A stretch of DNA of 64,000 nucleotides, from assembly GCA_947493745.1 (NCBI GenBank), contig CANLSM010000002.1, forward strand, positions 310,001 through 374,000. The letters run 5' to 3'. Position numbers and translations under genes: made by a program. The notes under the pieces were generated by a model, which was not told the DNA's origin, searched no databases, and saw only the letters and a program-made list of their open reading frames with translations. Below are positions 1 to 9,340 of this stretch, one piece after another. How positions within the stretch are numbered: position 1 is the stretch's first letter; the number at the start of each line of letters is the position of its first letter. Source of the stretch: an uncultured Paracoccaceae bacterium (GTDB lineage: Bacteria > Pseudomonadota > Alphaproteobacteria > Rhodobacterales > Rhodobacteraceae).

Positions 1-1
1 A

Positions 2-1183
2 CTCGATGTGCCGACCGGCTCAGGCCCCTATGTTGTCGGTGACTTCGAGGCCGGGCGGTTTATCGAGTTCGACCGCAACCCCGACTACTGGGGCAGGGAT
101 CTGGCATACAACCAGGGCCTCTACAATTTCGACACGCTCCGCTACGAGTTCTACGGCGATCAGGGCATCATCTTTGAGGCCTTCAAGGCCGGTGAAGTGT
201 CGATGTTCCGCGAAACCAATCCCGACAAGTGGGAGAATGACTACGACTTCGCGGCTGTAACAGATGGCAAGATCATGCAATCTGTCGTGCCTCATCAGCG
301 TCCCTCGGGCATGAAGGGCTTTGTGTTCAATACGCGGCGGGACAAGTTTCAGGACTGGCGTGTGCGCGACGCCCTGATCCATACCTTCAATTTCGAATTC
401 GTGAACAAGACGCTGAACGGTGGCATCTATCCACGGCGATCCAGCTACTTCGCCAATTCCCATCTGGCGATGAGTGATACAGCCGCAGAAGGTCAGGTCA
501 GGGAATTGCTGGAGCCCTTCGCGGACGAGTTGTTGCCCGGTGCGCTTGAAGGCTACAGCCTGCCAAGCTCCGATGGCTCGGACCGTAACCGCGCCAACAT
601 GCGCGCCGCCCGCGATCAAATGGCGGCCGCCGGCTGGACCGTTCAGGACGGGGCGCTGAAGAACGAGGCGGGCGAGGTCTTCGGTTTCTCGATCATGCTC
701 AACTCGGCCTCCGATGAGGCGATCGCAAACCTCTGGATAGACGCGTTGTCGCGCCTCGGCATCGCGGTGACAATCGAGACGGTCGACAATGCCCAGCACA
801 AGGCCCGCAAGGCCGAGTATGACTACGATGTCTTCGTCAATTCCTGGCCGCTCTCGCTGAGCCCCGGCAATGAGCAGCAACTCTATTGGGGTGCGGCGGG
901 TGTCGAGACGCCTGGGACAAGGAACTACATGGGAATGAATTCCCCCGCTGCGGAGGCGATGATCGATACGCTGCTCACGGCAGATGATCAGGATGAATTT
1001 GTCGCCGCCACCAAGGCTCTTGACCGGATATTGACGTCCGGCCGCTATGTGGTGCCATTCTGGTATTCCGACGTGTCCCTCATCGCCCATAGCAGCGACA
1101 TCACCTATCCTAAAGACACGCTCCCGGCCTATGGCGACTGGATCGGGTTCATGCCGGATGTGTGGTGGTCCGGGGGCAGGTAG
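2..1183 (+). CDS. Extracellular solute-binding protein family 5 (YejA-like), 3' part
   Basis: The gene enters from the left edge, so only the C-terminal 393 residues are visible. It looks like the periplasmic binding protein of a peptide-type ABC importer. The family-5 pattern is clear: a NPDYWG segment near the visible start, a run about whether residues of the ligand become bound (FNTRRDKFQDWRVRDAL), and a C-terminal part ending GDWIGFMPDVWWSGG. The insertion pattern and the KDTLPAYGDWIGF tail suggest the YejA/oligopeptide branch, but the ligand cannot be read from sequence. Its permease and ATPase genes are not downstream; prfC follows in the opposite direction, so any partners lie outside the window. 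The 3' end runs into a palindromic repeat that could act as a terminator. Confidence 0.85.
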   Translation, partial: LDVPTGSGPYVVGDFEAGRFIEFDRNPDYWGRDLAYNQGLYNFDTLRYEFYGDQGIIFEAFKAGEVSMFRETNPDKWENDYDFAAVTDGKIMQSVVPHQRPSGMKGFVFNTRRDKFQDWRVRDALIHTFNFEFVNKTLNGGIYPRRSSYFANSHLAMSDTAAEGQVRELLEPFADELLPGALEGYSLPSSDGSDRNRANMRAARDQMAAAGWTVQDGALKNEAGEVFGFSIMLNSASDEAIANLWIDALSRLGIAVTIETVDNAQHKARKAEYDYDVFVNSWPLSLSPGNEQQLYWGAAGVETPGTRNYMGMNSPAAEAMIDTLLTADDQDEFVAATKALDRILTSGRYVVPFWYSDVSLIAHSSDITYPKDTLPAYGDWIGFMPDVWWSGGR

Positions 1184-1198
1184 CTCAGAAGAGTAGTT

Positions 1199-1272
1199 TG
1201 CCTCCGGCGGGGATATTTCCGGAAAAATGAAGGCGGCTTTTCTTTTTGGGTTAAATATCCCCGCCGGAGGCA
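1199..1272. repeat. Inverted pair of a 20-bp intergenic repeat; possible bidirectional terminator
   Basis: Two perfect 20-bp arms, TGCCTCCGGCGGGGATATTT at 1199-1218 and its exact reverse complement at 1253-1272, flank a 34-nt loop. The element fills the gap between the convergent family-5 binding-protein gene and prfC. A single copy of the same unit lies at 55802-55821. From memory, this GC-rich unit followed by an A/T tract is common between genes in Rhodobacterales; that is unverified here. A 20-bp stem with AATATT-type edges could terminate transcription from both sides. Confidence 0.85.
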
Positions 1273-1301
1273 TTCATCTCTTGGGCGCACCGGGGCTGCC
1301 T

Positions 1302-2909
1302 TCAGACCAGCATTTCCTTTGTGGCGGTGAGCTTGATTTCCGGATGGTCCCGCTCGATCCGATCAATGTCCCATTGCAGGCGGGTCATATAGACCGGATC
1401 ACCGTCGCTGTCGGTTGCGATATGGCCCTTGTTGGAGGCAATGAAGCTGTCGATCTTGTCCTTGGGCCCGGAGACCCAGCGGGCTGAGGTGAACTGGGTC
1501 GCCTCGAACCGGACCGGCAGGCCGTATTCCAGTTCGATCCGCGAGGCGAGAACCTCGAACTGCAAGGCGCCGACCACGCCGACCACCCAGCCCGAGCCGA
1601 TCATCGGTTTGAAGAGCTTGGCTGCGCCCTCTTCGGCGAATTGGAGCAGCGCCTTGTCGAGATGCTTGGCCTTGAGCGGGTCGCCTGCACGCACTGATTG
1701 CAACAGCTCAGGCGCAAAGGACGGGATGCCGGTGAAGCGCAGGCTTTCGCCTTCGGTCAGCGCGTCTCCAATGCGCAACTGGCCGTGATTCGGGATGCCG
1801 ATGATGTCACCGGCCCAGGCGTCCTCGGCCAGTTCGCGGTCATTGGCGAGAAACAGCACCGGGTTCGAGATCGCCATCGGCTTCTTGGACCGCACATGGG
1901 TGAGTTTCATACCGCGTTTGAAATGACCTGAGCAGAGGCGCACGAAAGCCACCCGGTCGCGGTGTTTGGGGTCCATATTGGCCTGCACCTTGAAGACGAA
2001 GCCGGAGACTTTGGTCTCGTCTGGTGAGACCTGACGCTCGGTCGCGGGACGGACCTGCGGGCGCGGGCCATAGTCGCCGATGCCGTTCATCAGTTCCTGC
2101 ACTCCGAAGGAATTGATGGCCGAGCCGAACCAGATCGGCGTCATCGTGCCGTCCGAAAAGGCCTGCTGGTCGAAGGCGGGCAGCAACTCGCGCGCCATCT
2201 CAACCTCCTCGCGCAGTTTCTCCAGCAGGTGTTCGGGCACATGCTCGGCGATTTTCGGATCCTCAAGACCGTTGATTGCGATGCTCTCGGCCTTTCTGTT
2301 GCGATCCGCGCGGTCCATCAGCTCCAGCCGATCATGGATCAGATCATAGGCGCCCAGAAACTCGCGCCCGACACCGATCGGCCAACTGGCGGGCGTGACA
2401 TCAATGGCGAGGTTTTCCTGGATCTCGTCGATGATCTCGAACGTATCGCGGCTTTCGCGGTCCATCTTGTTGCAGAAGGTCAGGATCGGCAGGTCGCGCA
2501 GGCGGCAGACCTCGAAAAGCTTCCGAGTCTGGCTCTCGACACCCTTGGCGCCGTCGATGACCATGATGGCCGCGTCAACGGCTGTCAGCGTGCGAAACGT
2601 GTCTTCTGAGAAGTCCGAGTGCCCGGGCGTGTCTACCAGATTGAACCAGTAGTCACGAAACGGAAATGACATGGCGGAGGCAGAGACGGAGATGCCGCGA
2701 TCCTGTTCCATCTTCATGAAGTCCGAGCGGGATCTGCGCGCCTCGCCCTTGGCGCGCACCTGTCCCGCCATCTGGATCGCCCCCCCATAGAGAAGGAACT
2801 TCTCCGTCAGGGTGGTCTTGCCCGCATCGGGATGGCTGATGATCGCGAAGGTACGGCGACGCGCAATCTCAGGCGGCAGGGGCGGGGTGTTGTGATCTCG
2901 GTCCAGCAT
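1302..2909 (-). CDS. prfC: Peptide chain release factor 3
   Basis: RF3 is a translational GTPase that recycles RF1/RF2 from the ribosome after peptide release. The 535-residue protein has the GTPase motifs in order: P-loop HPDAGKTT near residues 26-33, DTPGHSD at 93-99 and NKMD at 147-150. The RF3-type second and C-terminal domains follow, with FKVQANMDPKHRDRVAFVRL in the middle. The chosen start (MLDRDHN) puts the P-loop at the usual distance; an in-frame extension upstream of 2909 adds 30 arginine-rich residues not expected in RF3. The gene stands alone, convergent with the binding-protein gene and divergent from the SDR gene. Confidence 0.96.
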   Translation of the reverse strand: MLDRDHNTPPLPPEIARRRTFAIISHPDAGKTTLTEKFLLYGGAIQMAGQVRAKGEARRSRSDFMKMEQDRGISVSASAMSFPFRDYWFNLVDTPGHSDFSEDTFRTLTAVDAAIMVIDGAKGVESQTRKLFEVCRLRDLPILTFCNKMDRESRDTFEIIDEIQENLAIDVTPASWPIGVGREFLGAYDLIHDRLELMDRADRNRKAESIAINGLEDPKIAEHVPEHLLEKLREEVEMARELLPAFDQQAFSDGTMTPIWFGSAINSFGVQELMNGIGDYGPRPQVRPATERQVSPDETKVSGFVFKVQANMDPKHRDRVAFVRLCSGHFKRGMKLTHVRSKKPMAISNPVLFLANDRELAEDAWAGDIIGIPNHGQLRIGDALTEGESLRFTGIPSFAPELLQSVRAGDPLKAKHLDKALLQFAEEGAAKLFKPMIGSGWVVGVVGALQFEVLASRIELEYGLPVRFEATQFTSARWVSGPKDKIDSFIASNKGHIATDSDGDPVYMTRLQWDIDRIERDHPEIKLTATKEMLV

Positions 2910-3016
2910 GAGGCGCTCTATAGTCCTGCGTCCTCGCCGGAACAAGGGTCCGTCCTTGCCATCCTGCGAAGAAAGCCGTTTGCTCCGGGCAACAACCAAC
3001 GGGAGGGATCGATTTC

Positions 3017-3796
3017 ATGGATCTGGGCATTTCGGGAAGACACGCGATTGTCTGCGCCGCCTCAAAGGGGCTGGGGCGTGGATGTGCCGAGGCACTGGCG
3101 GAGGCAGGCTGTGATCTGGTGATCAATGCACGCACTGCCGGTCCGCTGGAAGAAACGGCCGCAGCCCTTCGCGACAGGTTCGGCGTGCAGGTCACGGCCA
3201 TCGCCGTCGATATCACCACATCGGCCGGTCAGGCAGAGGTGCTGGCTGCCTGTCCGGCGCCCGATATCCTTGTCACCAATGCGGGCGGGCCGCCGCCCGG
3301 CATCTGGTCAGACTGGGATCGCGACGATTTCATCGCAGCCCTTGATGCCAACATGCTGACCCCGATCGCGTTGATGAAGGCCTGTCTGCCAGGCATGATC
3401 GAGCGGGGCTGGGGGCGGGTCGTCAATATCACCTCCCAATCGGTGAAAGCACCGATCCCGGCGCTCGGCCTGTCGAATGCGGCGCGAACCGGATTGACGG
3501 GATATGTCGCGGGAACAGCCCGTCAGGTCGCCCCTTTCGGTGTGATCATCAACAACCTGTTGCCGGGGATCCACGATACCGACCGGGCCGCAGCGCTCGA
3601 CGGGCGGGTCAGTCAGGACCGCAATGTCTCGGTCGAGGAAGCCCGCGCCGAGCGCGAAGCGACCATTCCGGCGCGACGCTACGGTACCCCTGAGGAATTC
3701 GGAGCCACCTGTGCATTCCTGTGTTCGCGCCATGCGGGATACATTGTCGCGCAAAATGTCCTGATCGACGGTGGCGGTGTGAACACGACTCTTTAG
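3017..3796 (+). CDS. SDR-family oxidoreductase with substituted active-site Tyr and Lys
   Basis: A 259-residue Rossmann-fold short-chain dehydrogenase/reductase, the usual length for the classical group. The dinucleotide-binding loop is ASKGLGRG (residues 15-22), the NAGG motif is at 88-91 and the C-terminal GYIVAQNVLIDGGG is typical. The catalytic serine is S140 (NITS). The canonical YxxxK pair, expected 13 and 17 residues later, reads S153 and R157 (LSNAAR). Annotation pipelines often call such proteins 3-oxoacyl-ACP reductases, but the missing tyrosine makes that doubtful. Start ATG 3017 is preceded by an AACGGGAGGG Shine-Dalgarno stretch. Divergent from prfC; no operon partner is evident. 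Confidence 0.88.
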   Translation: MDLGISGRHAIVCAASKGLGRGCAEALAEAGCDLVINARTAGPLEETAAALRDRFGVQVTAIAVDITTSAGQAEVLAACPAPDILVTNAGGPPPGIWSDWDRDDFIAALDANMLTPIALMKACLPGMIERGWGRVVNITSQSVKAPIPALGLSNAARTGLTGYVAGTARQVAPFGVIINNLLPGIHDTDRAAALDGRVSQDRNVSVEEARAEREATIPARRYGTPEEFGATCAFLCSRHAGYIVAQNVLIDGGGVNTTL

Positions 3797-3890
3797 GGGC
3801 GCTCACAAATGCGTGGGACGGTCTAGCCTTGCGGGGCCTTGCGGGGCATAGCGGAGCAAATGTAGCCCCCTTTAGGAAAGTTCCCGCCAG

Positions 3891-5294
3891 ATGCCAGATT
3901 TCGCCGCGCCAGAGACACTGACCGGGTTTGTCCTGCTGCTTGTCGTGACCAGTTTCGTGATCTCACCGCGCAGTGCCGGTGCGGATGAGTTCTTCAGTGG
4001 TGCAAGCCGGTCGGGGCAGGCACCGGGCCTTTGGACGCTGGTTCTCAGCCAGGTCACGACCTGGATATTCGCCCGCTCTCTGATGAATGCGGCCATCCTT
4101 GGCTTCTACTACGGGATTGCCGGTGTGCTGGCATACACGACCTATTATGGCTCCTTCCTGACGGGCGCGCTGATCATCTCGCGTCTGCGCAAGGGTGGTG
4201 CGGCTTCCGTTCAGGGATGGCTGACCGATCAGTTTGGTCGACCAGGTGCGCATGGCTATAATCTTGTTGTCGGTCTGCGGCTGATGTCGGAGGTCTTCGC
4301 CAATCTTCTGGTGGTGGGCCTGATCTTTGGGGAACTCTACGGAGGCACGGAATACGCCTCGCAGACGGCGATGGTTCTTCTGGCACTTGCCGGGCTGGGC
4401 TATTCTGTGCTTGGCGGTCTTCACGCCTCGCTGCGCACGGATGTGACGCAGATGCTGGTCTTCATCATCGTCTTCGTGGCAGCCTTTGTTGCGCTTCTGA
4501 GCTTGCCGGAGTTTGCCTGGGGCGCTGTGCTGAGCGCGAATGGCATTTCGGGCAGCGGACCGGGCTGGGTCCTCCTGGTGGTCGCGCTGTTGCAGGTGAT
4601 CTCCTACCCGGCTCATGATCCGGTGATGATGGATCGCGGCTTTCTTGCCGACGAGAAAACCACAAGGTTGAGCTTTGTCCACGCCTTCTGGATCTCGGGA
4701 CTGTGCATCTTCGGCTTCGGCCTTTTCGGCGTGCAGGCTGGATTGATGGCGGGCGACGGCGAGGCAATGCAGGCCGTCTGGGAAAGGATGTTCGGCCCGT
4801 TCGTGCTGTTTTGCCTGAATGCGGCGCTGATAGTCTCGGCCGTCTCGACACTGGACTCTGCCCTTGCATCCGCGGCGCGTCTGTCGATCGAGGAGATGCG
4901 TCTGGGCGCGAGAACCGTGGCGAACGGTCGGATTGCCATGGTGGTCTTTCTGCTGGGCGGGGTTCTGTTTCTTCTGGCCGAGACCGAAGACCTCTTTGCC
5001 GCTGTGGCGATCTCGGGAACCGCGTCGATGTTCCTCGTGCCGGTCCTGACGCTCGGCCTCTTTGGCGGGTTGCGTATTCCGCTCTGGTCCTATGCCATTG
5101 CGTTTCTCGCGGCGATGATGGGCGCTGTGGCCTATTTCCACCAATCCAGCGATCTGATGATGGAGATATTCGGCGTGGGCCACAAATACGAGCGGTTGCT
5201 CTGGATCTGCGTTGCTGTCCTCTTTGTGGGGTTTCTCGCCTGTATCGGGGGTATTCTGACCGAGCGCAGACTTGCCGAACGTCAGGTGCGTTGA
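3891..5294 (+). CDS. Sodium:solute symporter (SSS) family transporter
   Basis: A 467-residue polytopic membrane protein with roughly 12 hydrophobic segments. The SSS (solute:sodium symporter) fold is suggested by the N-terminal FFSGASRSGQAPGLW segment, the helix containing VLGGLHASLRTDVTQMLVF (the conserved GG..A.. D..Q motif around residue 170-190) and the SAVSTLDSALASAARL segment near residue 310-325, which corresponds to the TLDS/sodium-site region. The substrate is not identifiable. An ABC ATPase gene follows after 46 bp and may be cotranscribed, although the two would not form one transporter. Confidence 0.85.
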   Translation: MPDFAAPETLTGFVLLLVVTSFVISPRSAGADEFFSGASRSGQAPGLWTLVLSQVTTWIFARSLMNAAILGFYYGIAGVLAYTTYYGSFLTGALIISRLRKGGAASVQGWLTDQFGRPGAHGYNLVVGLRLMSEVFANLLVVGLIFGELYGGTEYASQTAMVLLALAGLGYSVLGGLHASLRTDVTQMLVFIIVFVAAFVALLSLPEFAWGAVLSANGISGSGPGWVLLVVALLQVISYPAHDPVMMDRGFLADEKTTRLSFVHAFWISGLCIFGFGLFGVQAGLMAGDGEAMQAVWERMFGPFVLFCLNAALIVSAVSTLDSALASAARLSIEEMRLGARTVANGRIAMVVFLLGGVLFLLAETEDLFAAVAISGTASMFLVPVLTLGLFGGLRIPLWSYAIAFLAAMMGAVAYFHQSSDLMMEIFGVGHKYERLLWICVAVLFVGFLACIGGILTERRLAERQVR

Positions 5295-5340
5295 TATCTG
5301 AGGTATTCCTGATTGAATTTATCATGAAAGGCAGCATGCG

Positions 5341-6453
<1,113 letters not shown>

Positions 6454-6576
6454 TTTTTGGGCCCAAGGGTCGGTTATGGGCTTTATCCCGAGCGGTGGAC
6501 ACCATAGATATTAGCGTTAGATAAAAGCTATCGGGGCATGCGAGAGCGCGTGTCCCCCTGACACCGGAGATATTCC

Positions 6577-6798
6577 ATGCTGAACAATATTGGCCTGCCG
6601 GGCATTCTGCTGATTGCCGTCGTTGTGCTTGTGCTTTTCGGGCGCGGCAAGATTTCGTCGCTGATGGGTGAAGTGGGCAAGGGCATCACCTCGTTCAAGA
6701 AGGGCATCAATGACGGCAAGAAAGAGCTTGAAGAGGCTGCCGCCGAAGGTGAGCACGCCCGTGACATCACCCCAGAGGCCGAGAAAGACAAGGCCTGA
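6577..6798 (+). CDS. tatA: Sec-independent translocase subunit TatA
   Basis: A 73-residue TatA/E protein, the pore-forming subunit that exports folded proteins with twin-arginine signals. One N-terminal membrane helix ([14 protein letters not shown]) is followed by the family hinge [17 protein letters not shown] and an amphipathic helix, then an acidic tail. The glycine after phenylalanine at the hinge is conserved. It is the first gene of tatABC, followed by tatB after 22 bp. ATG 6577 is preceded by CACCGGAGAT. Confidence 0.96.
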   Translation: MLNNIGLPGILLIAVVVLVLFGRGKISSLMGEVGKGITSFKKGINDGKKELEEAAAEGEHARDITPEAEKDKA

Positions 6799-6820
6799 TA
6801 TGTCGCGGCGGAGCTGATCA

Positions 6821-7183
6821 ATGTTCGACATCGGCTGGCTTGAACTTATTGTCATTGGTATCGTGGCCCTGATCGTCGTCGGGCCAAAGGACCTGCCCGG
6901 CATGTTCCGTACCGTGGGGCGCTTCATGGGCAAGGCGCGTGGCATGGCGCGGGAGTTCCAGCGTTCCATGGAGGAAGCCGCAGACGAGGCCGGCCTGAAA
7001 GAGGCCGCAAGCGGGCTGAAGGACATCGACAATATCGGCCTGAATTCCGCGACCAAATCGGCGAAGACCTACGCCAAGAACTTCGCCATGGGCGAGGACG
7101 AGAAGACCGACACACCTCCGAAGACAGAGGCGAAACCTGACGCACCCAAGGCGGAAACAGCGCCTGAGCCAGAGAAAACCTGA
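6821..7183 (+). CDS. tatB: Sec-independent translocase subunit TatB
   Basis: A 120-residue TatB, which with TatC forms the receptor for twin-arginine signal peptides. The N-terminus [22 protein letters not shown] has the TatB glutamate in the membrane helix, followed by [24 protein letters not shown]. The C-terminal third is rich in Lys, Glu, Pro and Ala and is probably disordered. tatC starts 4 nt after its stop codon, so the two are very likely translated in a coupled way. Confidence 0.95.
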   Translation: MFDIGWLELIVIGIVALIVVGPKDLPGMFRTVGRFMGKARGMAREFQRSMEEAADEAGLKEAASGLKDIDNIGLNSATKSAKTYAKNFAMGEDEKTDTPPKTEAKPDAPKAETAPEPEKT

Positions 7184-7186
7184 CCC

Positions 7187-8113
7187 ATGGCGGATGCGCA
7201 GAAAGACGACATCGACGACAGCACGGCGCCGCTGATCGAGCATCTGGCGGAGCTTCGGACCCGTCTGATCCGCTCGGTGATCGCGTTTCTCATCGGCATG
7301 ATCATCTGCTTCACGGTTGCCGAGCCCATTCTGGAGTTTCTGGTCCAGCCCATCGAGACGATCCTGAGAGAGCAGGGAAACGACAACCCGACGCTCATTT
7401 TTACGTCGCCGCAGGAAAAGTTCTTCGTCCTCATCAGGATATCGCTGATTTTCGGCCTGGCGCTGTCATTCCCGGTGGTTGCGCATCAGTTGTGGCGTTT
7501 CGTGGCCCCGGGCCTTTACCGCAACGAGAAAAACGCGTTTCTGCCGTTCATCATCGCCTCGCCGCTGCTCTTCATCCTCGGTGCGAGCTTTGCCCATTTC
7601 GTCGTGACGCCGCTGGCAATGCGGTTTTTCATCGGGTTCAGCGACAGTATCTCGGTTCTCGCGTCGATGTTCGCCAGCAATACCGAAGGGCTGCCTGCAA
7701 CAGGCGGTCTGCCGCTGCCGGGAGAGGCACCACCCACGACGTCCGGTGTCAGTACCGTGTTTTTGGGCAGTGTGCGGGAGTCGCTGGACATCACACTGAA
7801 ATTCATCATCGCCTTTGGTCTGTGTTTCCAGTTGCCGGTTCTGCTCACCCTGATGGGCAAGGCCGGTCTGGTGTCAGCACAGGGCCTCGGCGACATGCGC
7901 AAATATGCGGTCGTCGGCATTCTGGTGCTGGCCGCCGTCGTGACCCCACCTGACGTGATCACCCAGATCATCCTCTTCTCGGTCGTCTACTTGCTCTACG
8001 AGCTTTCAATCCAGCTTGTCCGGCTGGTGGAGAAAAAGCGGGAAGAGCAATTGCGCGCCGACGGGTATTATGAAGACGAGGATGACGACCTCGCCGATGC
8101 AAACCAGCCATGA
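7187..8113 (+). CDS. tatC: Sec-independent translocase subunit TatC
   Basis: The main Tat receptor, a six-helix membrane protein. The N-terminal HLAELRTRLI and the second-loop FVAPGLYRNEK segments are conserved TatC signatures. At 308 residues it is about 50 longer than the E. coli protein. The extra length is a Gly/Pro/Thr-rich stretch at roughly residues 155-195, in the periplasmic loop before the helix starting DITLKFIIAF, plus an acidic tail ending [14 protein letters not shown]. The stop codon overlaps the start of the DUF815 gene (ATGA), showing operon coupling. Confidence 0.95.
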   Translation: MADAQKDDIDDSTAPLIEHLAELRTRLIRSVIAFLIGMIICFTVAEPILEFLVQPIETILREQGNDNPTLIFTSPQEKFFVLIRISLIFGLALSFPVVAHQLWRFVAPGLYRNEKNAFLPFIIASPLLFILGASFAHFVVTPLAMRFFIGFSDSISVLASMFASNTEGLPATGGLPLPGEAPPTTSGVSTVFLGSVRESLDITLKFIIAFGLCFQLPVLLTLMGKAGLVSAQGLGDMRKYAVVGILVLAAVVTPPDVITQIILFSVVYLLYELSIQLVRLVEKKREEQLRADGYYEDEDDDLADANQP

Positions 8114-8967
8114 ATGACCTGCTCGGTCCGCTGACCCGGATCGCAGAGGCGCTGGAGCGGATCAGCCCGGCGCCCTTGTCGGGCGTTGACGTCGGTGGTG
8201 CGGGCGCGTTTGTCTGGCATACGGAGCCGGATCGCCTCGATCCGGTTCCATCCGTAAACCGGGTGCCCTTGGGGCTTCTGATAGGGATCGACCGCGCGCG
8301 CGACATGCTTCTGGCCAACACGATGCAGTTTGCAGCGGGGCATGCGGCCAACAACGTGCTTTTGTGGGGCGCGCGCGGCATGGGGAAGTCGAGCCTGGTG
8401 AAGGCGGCCCATGCGGAGGCGTCCGTTTCCCATCCTGACCTGAAGCTGATCGAGATCCAGCGCGAGGACCTGCCCTCCATCGGGCGCCTTCTGAATATCC
8501 TTCGCGGTGCCAAGGGCCGGTTTCTGCTCTTCTGCGATGATCTCAGCTTCGATCACGACGACACCCACTACAAGTCGCTCAAGGCCGTGCTTGATGGCGG
8601 GGTCGAGGGTCGACCCGAGAATGTGATCCTTTATGCGACCTCGAACCGGCGGCATCTGATGCCGCGCGATATGATCGAGAATGAGCGGAGTTCCGCCATC
8701 AACCCGTCCGAGGCCACGGAAGAGAAGGTGTCGCTGAGCGACCGGTTCGGCCTCTGGCTCGGATTTCACCCCTGTGATCAGGACGCGTATCTTGCGATGA
8801 TCCGGGGCTATTGCGATGCCTTCGGGATCGAGATCGACGACGAGACGCTGCGGGCCGAGGCCATAGAGTGGCAGCAGACCCGGGGATCCCGTTCGGGCCG
8901 GGTGGCGTGGCAGTATGTGACCGATCTGGCAGGTCGCCAGCGTGTCACACTGAGACCGGGAGATTAG
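8110..8967 (+). CDS. DUF815 AAA+-like ATPase
   Basis: A 285-residue protein of the DUF815 family of predicted P-loop ATPases. Walker A is [12 protein letters not shown] (about residue 86-97), Walker B is [10 protein letters not shown] (about residue 138-147), and sensor-like [16 protein letters not shown] follows. No signal peptide or membrane helix is seen, so it should be cytoplasmic. The reaction and partner are unknown. The start ATG overlaps the tatC stop by 4 nt, so expression is tied to the Tat operon; whether it acts in Tat export is inference only. Its stop codon overlaps that of the convergent excalibur gene (TTAG at 8964-8967). Confidence 0.88.
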   Translation: MNDLLGPLTRIAEALERISPAPLSGVDVGGAGAFVWHTEPDRLDPVPSVNRVPLGLLIGIDRARDMLLANTMQFAAGHAANNVLLWGARGMGKSSLVKAAHAEASVSHPDLKLIEIQREDLPSIGRLLNILRGAKGRFLLFCDDLSFDHDDTHYKSLKAVLDGGVEGRPENVILYATSNRRHLMPRDMIENERSSAINPSEATEEKVSLSDRFGLWLGFHPCDQDAYLAMIRGYCDAFGIEIDDETLRAEAIEWQQTRGSRSGRVAWQYVTDLAGRQRVTLRPGD

Positions 8968-9278
8968 GGGAGCGCCTCGCAGGCCAGACCATCACGATCC
9001 CTGTCGAGACGATGCGGGTCGCGGGGCGCAAATCTTTCATAGAAGGCCTGCGCCTGGGCCTGAGTGGCGAAATCCCTGCAATCCATGTCGCGACCACTTC
9101 CTGCGGTCAGGGACAAAGGAATGGCACTTCTCGAAATGGATTTGGAGGCATTGTGACAGTGATAGGGTTTGCTGCCTGCGTGACATCCATCGCCATTCAG
9201 GCCGCCGGAATGCGCAAACGCCCCGTTCGGTACAACGAAAAAACCAACTGCAAAAACTGTTAACAATGACTTAATCAT
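8964..9278 (-). CDS. Secreted excalibur-domain protein
   Basis: A 104-residue small protein with a Sec signal peptide ([22 protein letters not shown]). A His-rich [21 protein letters not shown] segment follows, then an excalibur-type motif near the C-terminus, [18 protein letters not shown] followed by [18 protein letters not shown]. The DxDxDGxxCE pattern resembles an EF-hand calcium loop and two cysteines may pair. Excalibur proteins are extracytoplasmic; the role is unknown. The start codon lies inside a perfect 15-bp palindrome and no clear Shine-Dalgarno sequence precedes it, so initiation or expression may be unusual. A later TTG (codon 5) would lose the lysine of the signal peptide. 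Confidence 0.82.
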   Translation of the reverse strand: MIKSLLTVFAVGFFVVPNGAFAHSGGLNGDGCHAGSKPYHCHNASKSISRSAIPLSLTAGSGRDMDCRDFATQAQAQAFYERFAPRDPHRLDRDRDGLACEALP

Positions 9279-9289
9279 TGTTAACAGTT
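9255..9289 (-). promoter_or_regulatory. Perfect 15-bp palindrome spanning the excalibur start codon; hairpin or attenuator
   Basis: The arms AACTGTTAACAATGA (9255-9269) and its exact complement (9275-9289) are separated by CTTAA. Read leftward, the stem contains the ATG of the excalibur gene (9278-9276) and is followed by T-rich sequence (TTTT, then TTTTTT at about 9243-9238), so it has the form of an intrinsic terminator downstream of nlpD. It would also hide the start codon in RNA. A DNA-bound repressor site is the other reading. Confidence 0.7.
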
Positions 9290-9340
9290 GGGGTTTCTTT
9301 AGGCGGGTTTAAAGACCCTGGCGGATCGGGTCAGCCCTGC

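Noticed and set aside
20-1273. A 417-codon minus-strand frame opposite the binding-protein gene
   Set aside because: Its product has no recognisable domain and it starts inside the palindromic repeat; the plus-strand protein is a clear family-5 binding protein.
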